A DNA stretch of 64,000 bases, taken from contig BQMJ01000018.1 of the NCBI GenBank assembly GCA_025991245.1, positions 186,001 to 250,000 of the forward strand, written 5' to 3'. Source of the DNA: Galdieria partita. Its lineage: Eukaryota; Rhodophyta; Bangiophyceae; Galdieriales; Galdieriaceae. Positions within the stretch are counted from its first letter, which is position 1, and each line of letters opens with the position of its first letter. Shown here piece after piece: positions 51,710 to 62,444 of the stretch. The notes under the pieces were generated by a model that saw nothing but the letters and a program-made list of their open reading frames with translations, was not told the DNA's origin and searched no databases. Position numbers and translations under genes: made by a program.

Positions 51710-54113
51710 ATGTCTTGCAGATTTTGTCTGTTTGTCCATGTGGTTGTACCGAAACTTCAGTGTCAAAGAGCCTTGCTTGGACTGAACAGGGTAGCAAGAC
51801 ACTTTTTGTTTTCTAAACAACGTTTCCAAGTTACTTTTTCAAATAGAACGATAATGACCTTTCAAGAAACCAACGTTACAAGTGTTCCGTTGATCCCTAG
51901 GAAGATCTTGTTTGATAATCCCAAACAAACAGCCGTGAAAGTTTCTCCAGGTAAGCTTTTATCAAGTCAAACTTTAACCATACAATTGAAGTTTTGTTCT
52001 AGACGGAAATTTTCTGGCACACTTAGCTCCAAGTGATCAAAACGTGCTCAACGTTTGGGTTTATCCTCGTGGAAGTGACTTGAAACGTATGGTTACTAAG
52101 GACACTTATCGTGGTATCCGCTTTTTTCAATGGTCAGAAGATTCAAGGACTATTTTGTATTTACAGGATAATAATGGTGATGAAAACTTTCACTGTATGT
52201 ATGTATTTCTTTTTTTTCACTTTATGTTTATTTTGTATGTTAGTATGGGCCGTTGATATCATGGAAGAAAGTTCTCCAAGCATAGACTTGACGCCTTTTG
52301 AAAATGTAAAGGTGGAGGGACTCATGTCTTGCCATAAAAGACCCAACGAGCTTCTCATTGGAATGAATAAACGCGACTCGTCATGTTTTGACGTTTACCG
52401 TATCTTTCTAGATTCACGAGAAATACTTTTTGATACTGAAAATCCTGGAGATGTTGTATCATGGACATTAGATGAGAGTACCATGACAGTATCGGGAGCC
52501 ACTGCTACCAATCCAGAAGATGGAAGTACAGTTCTTCGTGTTCGTGATAGTCCAGAGGTACCTTGGAGAGACCTGAAATGTTTCCCGTATGGCGAAGAAG
52601 GAGATATTGTGGATTTTAGTGTGGATGATGATTGTGTATATCTTCGAAGCTCTTTGGAAGCAGACAAGACTCAGCTAGTTTTAGCCAAGCGCTCCAACGG
52701 CGATACTATTCGTATATTGGCGTCATCTAATCAAGCCAACGTTGGTCGTGTTATTTTACATCCTAATGATAAGCGACTTCAAGTAAGCAACGTGAATGCA
52801 GATTGTAACGGATTGGTTTACTGAAAATTGATATAGGCCGTTTGTTTTACCTTTGCTCGAAAAGAATGGAAATTTTTTGATGAATCCATGAGAGACGACT
52901 TTCTTTCCATACAAGAGAAGTTTGGTGATAGTGATTTAGACTTTACAAGTCGTGATAATTCAGATTCTATTTGGATTCTCTCTGTAATTCGAGACAATGA
53001 TTCTGTTCAATATGTTATGTTTGATAGAAAATCAAAGTCCATAACCCCTTTATTCCATGAACGTCCAGAACTTGATGAATATATCTTGAGTAAGATGGAG
53101 TCCATCTCTTTAGATGCAAGAGATGGAATGAAGTTGCAGTGTTATTTGACGAGACCTGTTTATGGAACTGCACCATTTCCGCTCGTTTTATTTGTCCACG
53201 GTGGTCCTTGGTCAAGAGACTTGTGGGGTTTCAATCCTATGTCACAATGGTTTAGTAATAGAGGATATGCTTGTCTTCAAGTAAATTATCGTGGATCTGC
53301 AGGTTTCGTAAGTATATTTTATTCACGTAGTTCCTATCTAGATATGGGCTTCTTTGCTAGGGTAAAAGTTATTTGAATGCAGGAGATAAACAGTGGGGCA
53401 TTGGCAATATGCAAAATGACTTGACGGATGCCGTCCAATGGGCTATAGAAAGTGGTATCGCAGTTTCTAATCAAGTTGCAATTTATGGTGTAAGTCATTT
53501 TCGTTTAGATTCTTTTGGAGAATTATTGAGATGGAGATTGGTTTATTTCTCCTCTAGGGCTCTTATGGTGGGTATGCAACATTGGCTGGTCTTGTGTTTA
53601 CTCCGGATTTGTATTGTTGTGGAGTTGATATCGTTGGACCGTCCAATCTGAAAACGTTGATAGACAGTGTTCCTGATTACTGGAAGCCGATGAAGAAGGA
53701 ATTATTATTGAGAATTGGTCCTGTAGATACAGATGAAGAGTTCAATCGGAAAATATCGCCTCTGTTTCATGTGCAGAACATCAGAGCCCCACTTTTAATA
53801 GCACAAGGAGCAAACGATCCTAGAGTGAAGCAGCTTGAAAGTGATCAAATTGTGAAGGCAATGTTGGAAAGAAATATACCGGTTGAATACGTGTTGTATC
53901 CTGATGAAGGACATGGTAGGCAATACAGTCGTATTTCCTATAGATTTAGATTCTATTTTGGTATATGTAGGTTTTGCTAGACCACCCAACCGTTTAGACT
54001 TTTTGGGAAGAGCGGAAATATTTTTGTCCAAGTATCTTGGAGGACGCTTTGAACCATACGTAAAAGTCGCTGAAAGTACTGCTTGTTTACCTATTCAAGA
54101 AGGCCTTCTTTAG
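51710..54113 (+). CDS. S9 family serine peptidase (prolyl oligopeptidase/acylaminoacyl peptidase type)
   Basis: Seven exons: 51710-51950, 52003-52194, 52244-52782, 52837-53307, 53361-53489, 53558-53915 and 53971-54113; introns 49-68 bp; 690 residues. The N-terminal beta-propeller begins [20 protein letters not shown] and [20 protein letters not shown]. The alpha/beta hydrolase has [16 protein letters not shown] (oxyanion side), [20 protein letters not shown], nucleophile [13 protein letters not shown], the Asp of GANDPRV, and the His of YPDEGHGF; the triad is complete. The first 45 residues ([18 protein letters not shown], basic, acid-free) may be an organelle targeting peptide; otherwise initiation at 51854 (MTFQETN) gives a cytosolic form. 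Close to S9C bacterial peptidases; the exact substrate is unknown. Confidence 0.93.
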
Positions 54114-55391
54114 TTGTGTTTGTGGGAATAAAACTTTTTTGGTGATTATCAGTGTAGAGAGAGAGAGAGAAAGACCTTTCTTTCATTTGGAATTGCCTAA
54201 GAGACTAAACCTAGAAATACAGTCAAACCGAGGATATCTTTAGTTGTGTAGCTGTTGCTTGGAAAGCTCGTTAGACGTCTTCTTCTATCTTCCGTCAACC
54301 AAAGTTATCCAAAGACTGAGTTGAGTGTTTGACTTTCTAGCTTAGTAGAGCGTCAAGAAGAGCATTCAGAGTTAATCACTGCATAAAACAGCAACAATAA
54401 TTCTCTTCATATTTTATACAGTCTGTAATATTTTTCTCAGTGTGTGTGTGTGTATTTATAATAAAAGAGTCTTTAGACTTGAAAATGACTGTATCTTGCA
54501 AGTACTTTTTGGACATTCGATTCTTTTGTTGCACTACTCCTAGACCTATTTCTGAAAACTAAAGGACTACTTATTTCTAGCCCGAAAGCGATCCCAATCT
54601 TGTGAATATAGGTCGTTAGCTTCGTTTTCTCAAGAAGCTACAGGGTTGATTGGACGTGAGACTGGTTTATATCGAAAGCATTGAAGTTGGAAGAGTAAAC
54701 TTTGCGGCATTCACAAACAACTGCTGAGGCACTGACAAAAGCAAATTTGGATCATTTTTCAAACGTTTCTTTCTATCAACAATGATGTTTTCTGAGAGCG
54801 CTAAATAGCAACGAGGCATTTAGGGTTCACAAAGGAAGGAGCACAGGAGAACTTGCTTTCGACGCCACTTGATAATTACAACTTGCTGGTATATCCTTGA
54901 GTGAAGCACTGGACATGTCGTAATTGTTCTTTTATCAATATAGTAGTTACGGCTCAAAACTTAACATACAAAGACCTCAACGACTTAAAGTTTTGAGTAC
55001 TTGCTATGTGGAGCCTCTCTCAAAGGAAGAATAGAAAGCTATGGGAGTTCAGTGTTGCTTTTGAAAGCTGAATGAGCACTCTATACGGTACACAAATTTT
55101 ATACAACGTAAAGTAACTTACCGCAGTTTCATTACTAAACTGATTGAAGCTTCCTGTGACAAGGTCCGATAAAATAGTCCAGTGAAACATCAGTTTTAGG
55201 AAATTCCAAACAGTTGGAACATATTAAATCTAGCACGCTTGTCTCTCAGATAACAACTGAACGTTCATAACAGAGCAATGAGCTGACATTAGTGAACTTT
55301 CTTAGAAAGAGATAAAGTCATTTCCTTCAGTGTTGAAATGTTAATATTTTCTGAATGGGATTATTTGTAGACTCGAAAACATTTTCTGAAT
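54114..55391. other. intergenic, 1.28 kb, start of the gene-poor zone
   Basis: No coding ORF, tRNA or recognisable element. It contains an (AG)8 run at about 54156-54171 and a (GT) run near 54441-54451. The change from almost continuous genes to empty AT-rich DNA starts here. Confidence 0.6.
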
Positions 55392-57060
55392 TTAGAAAAA
55401 AGTCTTTGTCATAAAGTTTTCTACATCTGCTTCGAAAATAACGATCAATTTACAATTATGAGAAATCAAGAAATCTCTTGCAATCCTATCAACGAAGAAA
55501 TAACAATGACTAGACTTGTTCGAGTCAATGGATACATTTGTCGCTAGCTTCTTACTAATGATGACCAATATACAACGTAATGTAGATTGAATAGTCAATA
55601 ATTGATTATAAACTAATTGCAAAAGCTTGCGAGCTTCATCCAAATTTCATTCCATCCAATACAACTGCAACTCCATCCTTTTACGCCAATTCCCACAATC
55701 AAATTCTCACTACTAGTTCTCCCATGCCAATTGAATAATATATCTGGATTATGACATGTTGGCTGAAATGGAATATACATACACGGAAATATATATAGAT
55801 GAATAAAGCAGAAGATTCAGAGGAAAACTTCAAATTCATCTCATTCCAAACAGGAGACAACTGACCGAGAGTAGAAAACATCAAACTGTCTGTCGGGTGA
55901 TAACAAAAATGTAAATAAAACATTGTGGCAACGAGACCTTCGAAAACTCGACATTTTGATTCATAAAAAAATTCCACAGGCTGTGACTTGAGGGTTTGTA
56001 ATAGTAACCATTCCAATCTATCATTCTTTACACTTTGCTCAATATATCCAATCAGTAACTTGGGAATCAACACTTCATAGCGTTCTCGATGGTTTTCATC
56101 TACAATCAACCGACGATAAAAGCACATATCTGTTACTAGATCAAACAGAAATACATCACAAGTAGAGCTAAGGTGCACAAGCTCACCCAACTCAAACCGA
56201 ATATGATTTTATGTCAACAAAGTAAGCATTTTTAACAAACGTTGACGCGCCTCGCTAAGACTACTCAAACGAGGCAACAATGGATCAACACAATAATTTG
56301 TTACTATGGAATCATTCATTATCATTCAAAAAACTTTCTTTAGATAATAACAAGTGGACACTGAAATTGCGTAATTATGTATACTTAAGCCTTCACTTTT
56401 TCCAAAGACGATACAAAAGAAATTACGTTCTTCACACAAACCTCCAACAATACCAAAGAAGTCATTGTATGGACGAATCATTTACTCCTAGATCAAAAAA
56501 ACTTCCTCTTGCGCCAATACATCAACCTCATCAAAAGCCGCAAGAAGGTATTGATCAGTAGGGAAGTTTAAAACTGCACGGATTTTTTTAACTCGCTTAT
56601 GGGCACGTTTACGACACTCCTTGTAAACGCCTTCTTCATCCTTCGGTTCTTGTACAACAGACACATAACCAGCTTGTACCATTAGATAATAAAGCGCCCA
56701 TTTCAGACTTTTTCCTTTAGGCTCAGTGGGTTTCAGATCTGTCAAATCCACGTACACAAACCAGCACCAATTAGCTTGTCCAGAAAGGATCTCCTGCGGT
56801 CTTTTTCATAATAACTTATGTTATCAGGTGCTCTTAGTGCTCTTGCACCCATGCTCTTCACGAGTTTTAAATAACTTATTACGAAACGTGTCTTTCCGAA
56901 GAGATGTGGGGCGAAAGGAATGACTGATTTAAACGAACGCTCGAGTTCCCGGCGAACCTGCAACTCGTACAACAGTGCAGTTACTAAAACCAAGTCTTGC
57001 TCTCGGCCTACCTTCACAGTTTCCTAAATTTTTGTGTCTTCGCAAGGCACTCGACATAGG
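55392..57060 (-). pseudogene. decayed copy of the archaeal-type ATPase family
   Basis: Pieces in several frames on the minus strand line up, in order, with the partial ATPase gene at 62.4-64 kb and the full gene at 58.2-60.7 kb. Near 56.9 kb is a weak P-loop region (FAPHLFGKTRF, compare CYAPQMYGSGKSAFG). At 56.5 kb is DQYLLAAFDEVDVL, the Walker B strand. At 56.4-56.5 kb PYNDFFGI matches the neighbour exactly. At 55.7-56.2 kb YEVLIPKLLIGY and FYESKCRVFEGLVA match VLIPKVFVG and FSSKCRVFEGIVA. At 55.4-55.6 kb the C-terminal block ILVIISKKLATNV matches MLIVVSTKLAFNV. It is clearly broken in many places and no single open frame spans it. It lies on the same strand and in the same orientation as the intact copies. 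Confidence 0.8.
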
Positions 57061-58035
57061 CGACTAGGTGAAGAACAATGAGATTGAAAACCGGGTCACG
57101 AAAACTGAAAATAATATATTCTTCTTCGAGTCACCTTGAAAAATAAATTTTTCTTCTATTCATGTAGCTCCAACGCTGCTTCTAAGTGAAAAGACTCGTT
57201 AGTTTTGAAAAATTGCTGAAGTATAAACCCAATTGTTGATGCTGCTCAATTCTCGGAAAGGATATCTTGCTTCATTTTCAATAGACTTCGAGTTTTAGAT
57301 TCGTTAGAAAATATTCTATAAGAATTCATCACATTTTGGGTGCAAAATATCTTGCTGAATGCGTTAGACTCTCTTGCATGATTCCTAATTCTTATTGTTC
57401 CCTTTAAAGAATACGTTATGACTATTACACTTAAAGTCATGTTTCTCATCAATTGCTCGAGTTCCATCTTATTGAATTCATTACCTTTATATATTATTGC
57501 TTCTCAAATTAAAGAATTTCTCCGATTGTGGACCATTCCTTGTAAATAATTTTATCAACTCATCTAGATGAGAAGCTCACGTTGCCATTCCATTTCATTC
57601 AACTAGAAAAGTTTATCCAATTTTTTAACTTTCAAAATGAGGATGTTGGATCTTTATTTTCTAAGAAGCGATGCAACTGTTGAAACTAACGGTATTGCTC
57701 TTCAAGTTGTATATCAACACGAATCCTTTTTAGATCACACTCTTGTGTTTATCGATGAAAAATAGGGCGTGTCAATAGAAAGCGAATCACGAGTCTGCTG
57801 ACAAAGGTCTCACTCCAAACTTCTTACAAAGAAATATTTGGCAACATATTTGGCTGCCTCAATCCATCTCGTCTTTTTAGTGTTATACAAATCTCAAAGT
57901 GTTTTGATCATTCGTAACGTTCAGCAGACTTATGTTTTTTTAAAACCAAGTTGACCTTTATCAAACTGTCTAATTTCCATTTTAAAATTGGCTAAACCAA
58001 GCATAAAACTATTCATCTTCCAATAGAATACACAT
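57061..58035. other. intergenic, 0.98 kb, no gene seen
   Basis: AT-rich spacer between the decayed ATPase copy and the intact one. I see no coding ORF, RNA fold or repeat. It would hold the 3' region of the intact gene. Confidence 0.55.
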
Positions 58036-58257
58036 TCATTGTTTGTCTTTTTTCTCAAGAAACTCATGTATTCCGTCAATGATCAAGGGAATATCCTGAT
58101 CTGCTATACTATAGCGCGATAAACGTATATCATTTAAATAAGGAAAAGACTTTGGAGTGAACAACTTCAGTTGACGAGCGTAATGTTCAATTACAGGAGC
58201 CTCCGCAAAACCACAATATTCTCTTAAGAAAGTATTCCAATCAAATGAAGAACTCAT
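58036..58257 (-). CDS. 73-codon ORF with SAM-like sequence overlapping the ATPase 3' end
   Basis: MSSSFDWNTFLREYCGFAEA starts inside the last codons of the upstream ATPase ORF, in another frame, with 17 bp of overlap. The product (FLREYCGFAEAPVIEHYARQ, then SFPYLNDIRLSRYSIADQDI and PLIIDGIHEFLEKK) resembles the short helical SAM/death-like interaction modules in composition and spacing, though I cannot confirm the fold. Upstream in its own frame it stays open with a Ser/Ala/Glu-rich linker-like stretch (KREENVAASSSMSSSFDW), so it may be the C-terminal domain of the ATPase rather than a separate protein. No start signal of its own is evident. Confidence 0.5.
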   Translation of the reverse strand: MSSSFDWNTFLREYCGFAEAPVIEHYARQLKLFTPKSFPYLNDIRLSRYSIADQDIPLIIDGIHEFLEKKDKQ

Positions 58258-60667
58258 AGAACTTGATGCAGCAACATTTTCTTCTCGTTTCTTCCACTTG
58301 CATCATATTCATATCCATACTTGGACGACTATTTCTTCTTTCCATTATTCCACTATTCCTTTCAGGTTCTTCAAATGGAATACGTCTTAATAAATCTACA
58401 AACGAATTGCTCAACAAATCAGAAAGTGGTTTCAGTTGTTCCAACCATCCAGGATTGTCTGCAAACACTCTTTCAAGATCTTCACTAGCCTTGCGACCTA
58501 AAAAAGTTCGCAAAGATGTAGTTGAACATACTACAACTTGACAATGAGGAGGTATCCATAACCATTCTTTTCGTATATTCTGTGGTTGTCTTTCAGAGTT
58601 GATAGAACTGTAAACAATATTATTATTATTGTCTTCATAATAAACTCCACTATTCAATATCCAATTCTGATTATTCCTAAATTGTTTGGAAACTTCTTCA
58701 GTATACTTGTCGCTTACAATCAACTGGATGGCTCTTAAATTATTCTGTTCCAATTCAAGCTGTGACGCCACTGGATGTAAAAATTTAGCAACTTCTGACT
58801 TAATCATTGAGCGACCAACACCAGAACTTGACAATTGAAAACATTTCAATGCAATACCTATCAAATATACTCTCTTCTTGGTAGTTTCAGTCTCCATAGG
58901 TGCTTGCTCTGAAGAAGATTCACCTTGAATAGCAAGGAAAGAATTGTCTTTCATATCTGTGACTCGAATAAGAACATCAGGTCCATTGGAGTCTTGTCGA
59001 ATAGGAATAAATATTCCATCTTTTGATAAATACTTTTCAAAAAATGGTTTCCAAGCAGTGACATGGTAAGTTGCTTCTCTAGAACTATGGATTCTACTCA
59101 CTGTCGAACTAAATGCTGGAACATAATTGGGAATGGGATCCACTTTTAAGCTGCCAATTGTTTGAGTAGATTGTATTGATATATGTTCGACAAAACTATG
59201 TCGAAATATACTCAATTCTCCAAGTTTGGAACAGAAACACCATCGAACATAAAGAATAAGAGTAAATATAATTTCAAATTTGAAACCACGACTGGAAAGT
59301 GAATCCAATCGACTGATCGATGAAAATAAACTACAAATAAAACGAAAAGGAGGAATATTCCAATATCGCGATTGAATATGCTTTAGTACAATCTTTGGAA
59401 AAACCAACTTGAAAAATGTTTCATCGCTGTCTTCAACAAGTATCCTGCTTGCTTCGTCTTGTTCATTTCTCGAGCAACTCATATAATAAAAACCAAAATG
59501 GTTGGCAATATCCAAAACATATTCAGAATGGCTTCCATCAAATAGAGTCTCTCTCTTTGGAATACGAAATTCAAATATACTCGCAAGAAGCATAGAAGAA
59601 AAAACAATCATTGATTTGGGTGTCATGCGAGAAAGAGTTACTACGAGAGAAAAATTCGGAGCAATTCTTTCCATTTTCACTTTCATTTCATCCTCTGAAA
59701 GATCACGAAAACTATTCCAACGTTCACATTTGTTTCCCAATTCATTTAAAGCATGAACAACATGGTAAGGAACACCACCTGTATAATCATACACTTGTTT
59801 GAAGAACCAATCGTGTCCCTCAGGATGACTAGGAAATAATACTTTTTGAATAGGTTCATTATGACAAGTAACATTCTGTATAAAGTACTTGATAGTTGCT
59901 TCTGAAAAAGGATCCAGCCGAAGAAAATTTAACGTTATTCGGGAAGGCATTGCATCCTCTTCTCTACTAATTATACAGTTCGATCTCCCCGCAACAATAC
60001 AAATGACAAAAGGTTGACTTACAACCTTTGATAAAACTCTAAAAAAGGCACGGTACACGTTGTGCACTCGACTTGTTCCTTGTGTAACCATCAAATCCTT
60101 AAACAATGTGAAATCGTATTCTTCTAAAAGTCCAATTTCGTCAATAAACAAATATAAATAACGTTTCTCGGTGCCTTGCAGAAGTTTCTGAAGCCATTCT
60201 TTGGGACTACCAATATAGGAAAGAACTTGAGAAAGTAAATCTGCACCGTTGGGAAACCGGGAAAGTGCCTCCTTGCTTATCCATTCCAAAAGTGTATCTT
60301 CAAAACATGTTCCCCTCGGCACATCGAGAAGATTCAACATAACATATAAAGTCTCGTTTAACAGCGCGTGTAGAGCACGTTCTCCTACATTCTCCCCCTT
60401 CTCAAAGCCAGGTAAGCAACAAAAATTTTTTAAATATTGCAACAAGTTCTCTTTGTTGACTGAAAGGAACCAATGGAAATGCTGTCCAAATGCGCTTTTG
60501 CCACTCCCATACATTTGAGGTGCATAGCACATATGAGGTCGAGGATTTCTCAACGTACCATCTCGTCTCAAAGGGTACGATAATAGGAAACTTTCTATAA
60601 CTTGAAAGACCGCTGATTCTCTATTGACAAGGGGAAATTCGATACTTTCAATACGAATAGTGTTCAT
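58241..60667 (-). CDS. archaeal-type P-loop ATPase (expanded family), about 808 aa
   Basis: Intronless ORF; the frame is open to 60694 but MNTIRIESIEFPLVNRESAV is the better start. Walker A is in APQMYGSGKSAFG (residues 49-61) and Walker B in YLYLFIDEIG (170-179). A segment PSRITLNFLRLDPFSEATIK and later TGGVPYHVVHALNELG correspond to the sensor and winged-helix-proximal parts of STAND-type ATPases from archaea. The C-terminal third has GPDVLIRV, then YLIGIALKC, spaced like the D and x-x-K strands of a restriction-endonuclease-like fold; this is speculative. The published G. sulphuraria genome reported a large family of archaeal-type ATPases gained by transfer; this gene fits that family. Function in the alga is unknown. 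Neighbours are one partial and one decayed paralogue. Confidence 0.8.
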   Translation of the reverse strand: MNTIRIESIEFPLVNRESAVFQVIESFLLSYPLRRDGTLRNPRPHMCYAPQMYGSGKSAFGQHFHWFLSVNKENLLQYLKNFCCLPGFEKGENVGERALHALLNETLYVMLNLLDVPRGTCFEDTLLEWISKEALSRFPNGADLLSQVLSYIGSPKEWLQKLLQGTEKRYLYLFIDEIGLLEEYDFTLFKDLMVTQGTSRVHNVYRAFFRVLSKVVSQPFVICIVAGRSNCIISREEDAMPSRITLNFLRLDPFSEATIKYFIQNVTCHNEPIQKVLFPSHPEGHDWFFKQVYDYTGGVPYHVVHALNELGNKCERWNSFRDLSEDEMKVKMERIAPNFSLVVTLSRMTPKSMIVFSSMLLASIFEFRIPKRETLFDGSHSEYVLDIANHFGFYYMSCSRNEQDEASRILVEDSDETFFKLVFPKIVLKHIQSRYWNIPPFRFICSLFSSISRLDSLSSRGFKFEIIFTLILYVRWCFCSKLGELSIFRHSFVEHISIQSTQTIGSLKVDPIPNYVPAFSSTVSRIHSSREATYHVTAWKPFFEKYLSKDGIFIPIRQDSNGPDVLIRVTDMKDNSFLAIQGESSSEQAPMETETTKKRVYLIGIALKCFQLSSSGVGRSMIKSEVAKFLHPVASQLELEQNNLRAIQLIVSDKYTEEVSKQFRNNQNWILNSGVYYEDNNNNIVYSSINSERQPQNIRKEWLWIPPHCQVVVCSTTSLRTFLGRKASEDLERVFADNPGWLEQLKPLSDLLSNSFVDLLRRIPFEEPERNSGIMERRNSRPSMDMNMMQVEETRRKCCCIKFYEFFI

Positions 60668-62444
60668 TCTGTAAACTCGCAGCAACCACAACAAATCACC
60701 GAATCACACAACGATAATCCAACTGAGGGGAATAATTTGAGTGCAGCAAAAGTTCTTGAAGAAAGTTGAAGCTGTTCTATAAGAGTAGTGTATAGACTAC
60801 GTATGAGAGCTTATAGTATAGTCCTACTTGCAATTGACTTTGTTGTTTTCCCTGTGACATAGTTATGTGACTTCACAGTGGACAAATAACTAATTGACTC
60901 ACTTCCAGAACTTTGTGTAAATTCAACAAACACAACATATTTGGGAAACTTTATCGTCTTGAGTAGATAGTTTGTTTGCTTGTTTCTTTTAGTGTGATAA
61001 TCACTTTGGGTATAAAGTTTGCTTCTAAATTTGTTGTTGGCATTTTCAGTTCGGAGGACTTTCTTCAGGTTCTTCAAGTCGACTTTTTACCTCTCTTTGA
61101 ATTCATTTGAGCAGTGCAACGATTCATTTTGAACACTGGTTTCCACTCAACTTTTAGTATCTGCTTTGTACTCTCTAGTATTCATGCGAAAATCAACTGT
61201 ATTTATTTCGAGAATAATGTCTTGATAGAAGGTTCCAAACTTGCGCTGAGTTTCAGTAACTGATCCAATAAGACTTGGGTGTTGTTTGAAAGTAGTTTTA
61301 TTAGGGAATTGTTATACATAGTCTTGTGAAATAGGACTGAAACTCCTCTTTGAAGATACTTTGCAGTGATCCAACTAGATTCTCAGTTATGTCTTGTGTT
61401 TGTTGAATAGTTTGCAATTTCCATATGTCAATTTTTGTCTATTGAGAGACTCTTTTGAAAGTGAAAAAGGCGAACTATAGTTGACTATGCCTGATTTTTG
61501 AACAGTCAATGACACTGCATGTCTTCATAAAGCCTATTTCTCTATTACAAATTTAGTTGAGATCTGGAATCCAACTGCTAGCAAACCTAATTCTTATTGT
61601 GACTCGTTTCGAGGCAACTGATGGAATGAAGTTTCTACTCAAAACTTACAGCCCAAGTCTAACTGCAAATACTGGAGTAACCACAACAGAGATACGAAAA
61701 TGTAAAATGATGACAAGTTAGCCTGCGTTGATTATAATGACTGATTGATTGAGTGGTACAACTTTCCATGGTTCATTTTTAAATGACTATATTTGAGTAC
61801 ATTCATTTTGTCCCGATTCATGATCAATCGGTTTTTTATGATTCCGTTACAACTTTGCACAATCTTCTATAAAAGGGCGTGCGTATCCTTCTTCTTGAAA
61901 AATACGATCGATATTCTCTTGGAGCATTCATTCAATCCAATTACATGCATAGCCTGTAGAATATTTTCCATTCCTTCTTCGAATAAATTATATCTTACCT
62001 TCCACAATTTCTTCTCGGATTTTTGAGTCAAATAAAACAAAACAGTAAGTTGACAGTTCAAGAGTGTTCAGCTAATCCCCTTCGATAGTTACACACCAGT
62101 TGGACTTCATTCAAACAGAGTTTTCAGTTGCAAAGATATGAATGATCAAACTCAATATGGTCTCTGACATTGTATTTGCAGTAGCATAAAGATAACAATA
62201 TTCTAAACTATGTTCTCGTAATAAAAAAAAGTAAACAGTTAATACTCTTTTATACATACACTCTGTGATTGAAAGAATCTGTGAAAAAGAATGACGAGTG
62301 ATTTAGGTGATTAGATGACTTTTGACCCTGTTCTATGACAATCATCATATACTTTAGAATACCACTAGTACATTTCAAACATATTTAATTCACATGTTCC
62401 AGAGATAATTATCGAATGAACAATTGAATGTACGAATTCAAACT
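60668..62444. other. intergenic, 1.78 kb, no gene seen
   Basis: The longest empty stretch of the window, between two ATPase paralogues. Short ORFs of 60-90 codons occur on both strands but have chance-like composition. I found no tRNA, transposon ends or clear long repeat by eye. Confidence 0.55.

Noticed and set aside
60811-61077. Minus-strand ORF of 88 codons upstream of the ATPase gene
   Set aside because: Polar, basic, no similarity to any family, and no support from context; likely chance in AT-rich DNA.
61793-62061. Opposed short ORFs on both strands
   Set aside because: They overlap each other almost completely and have no recognisable motif.
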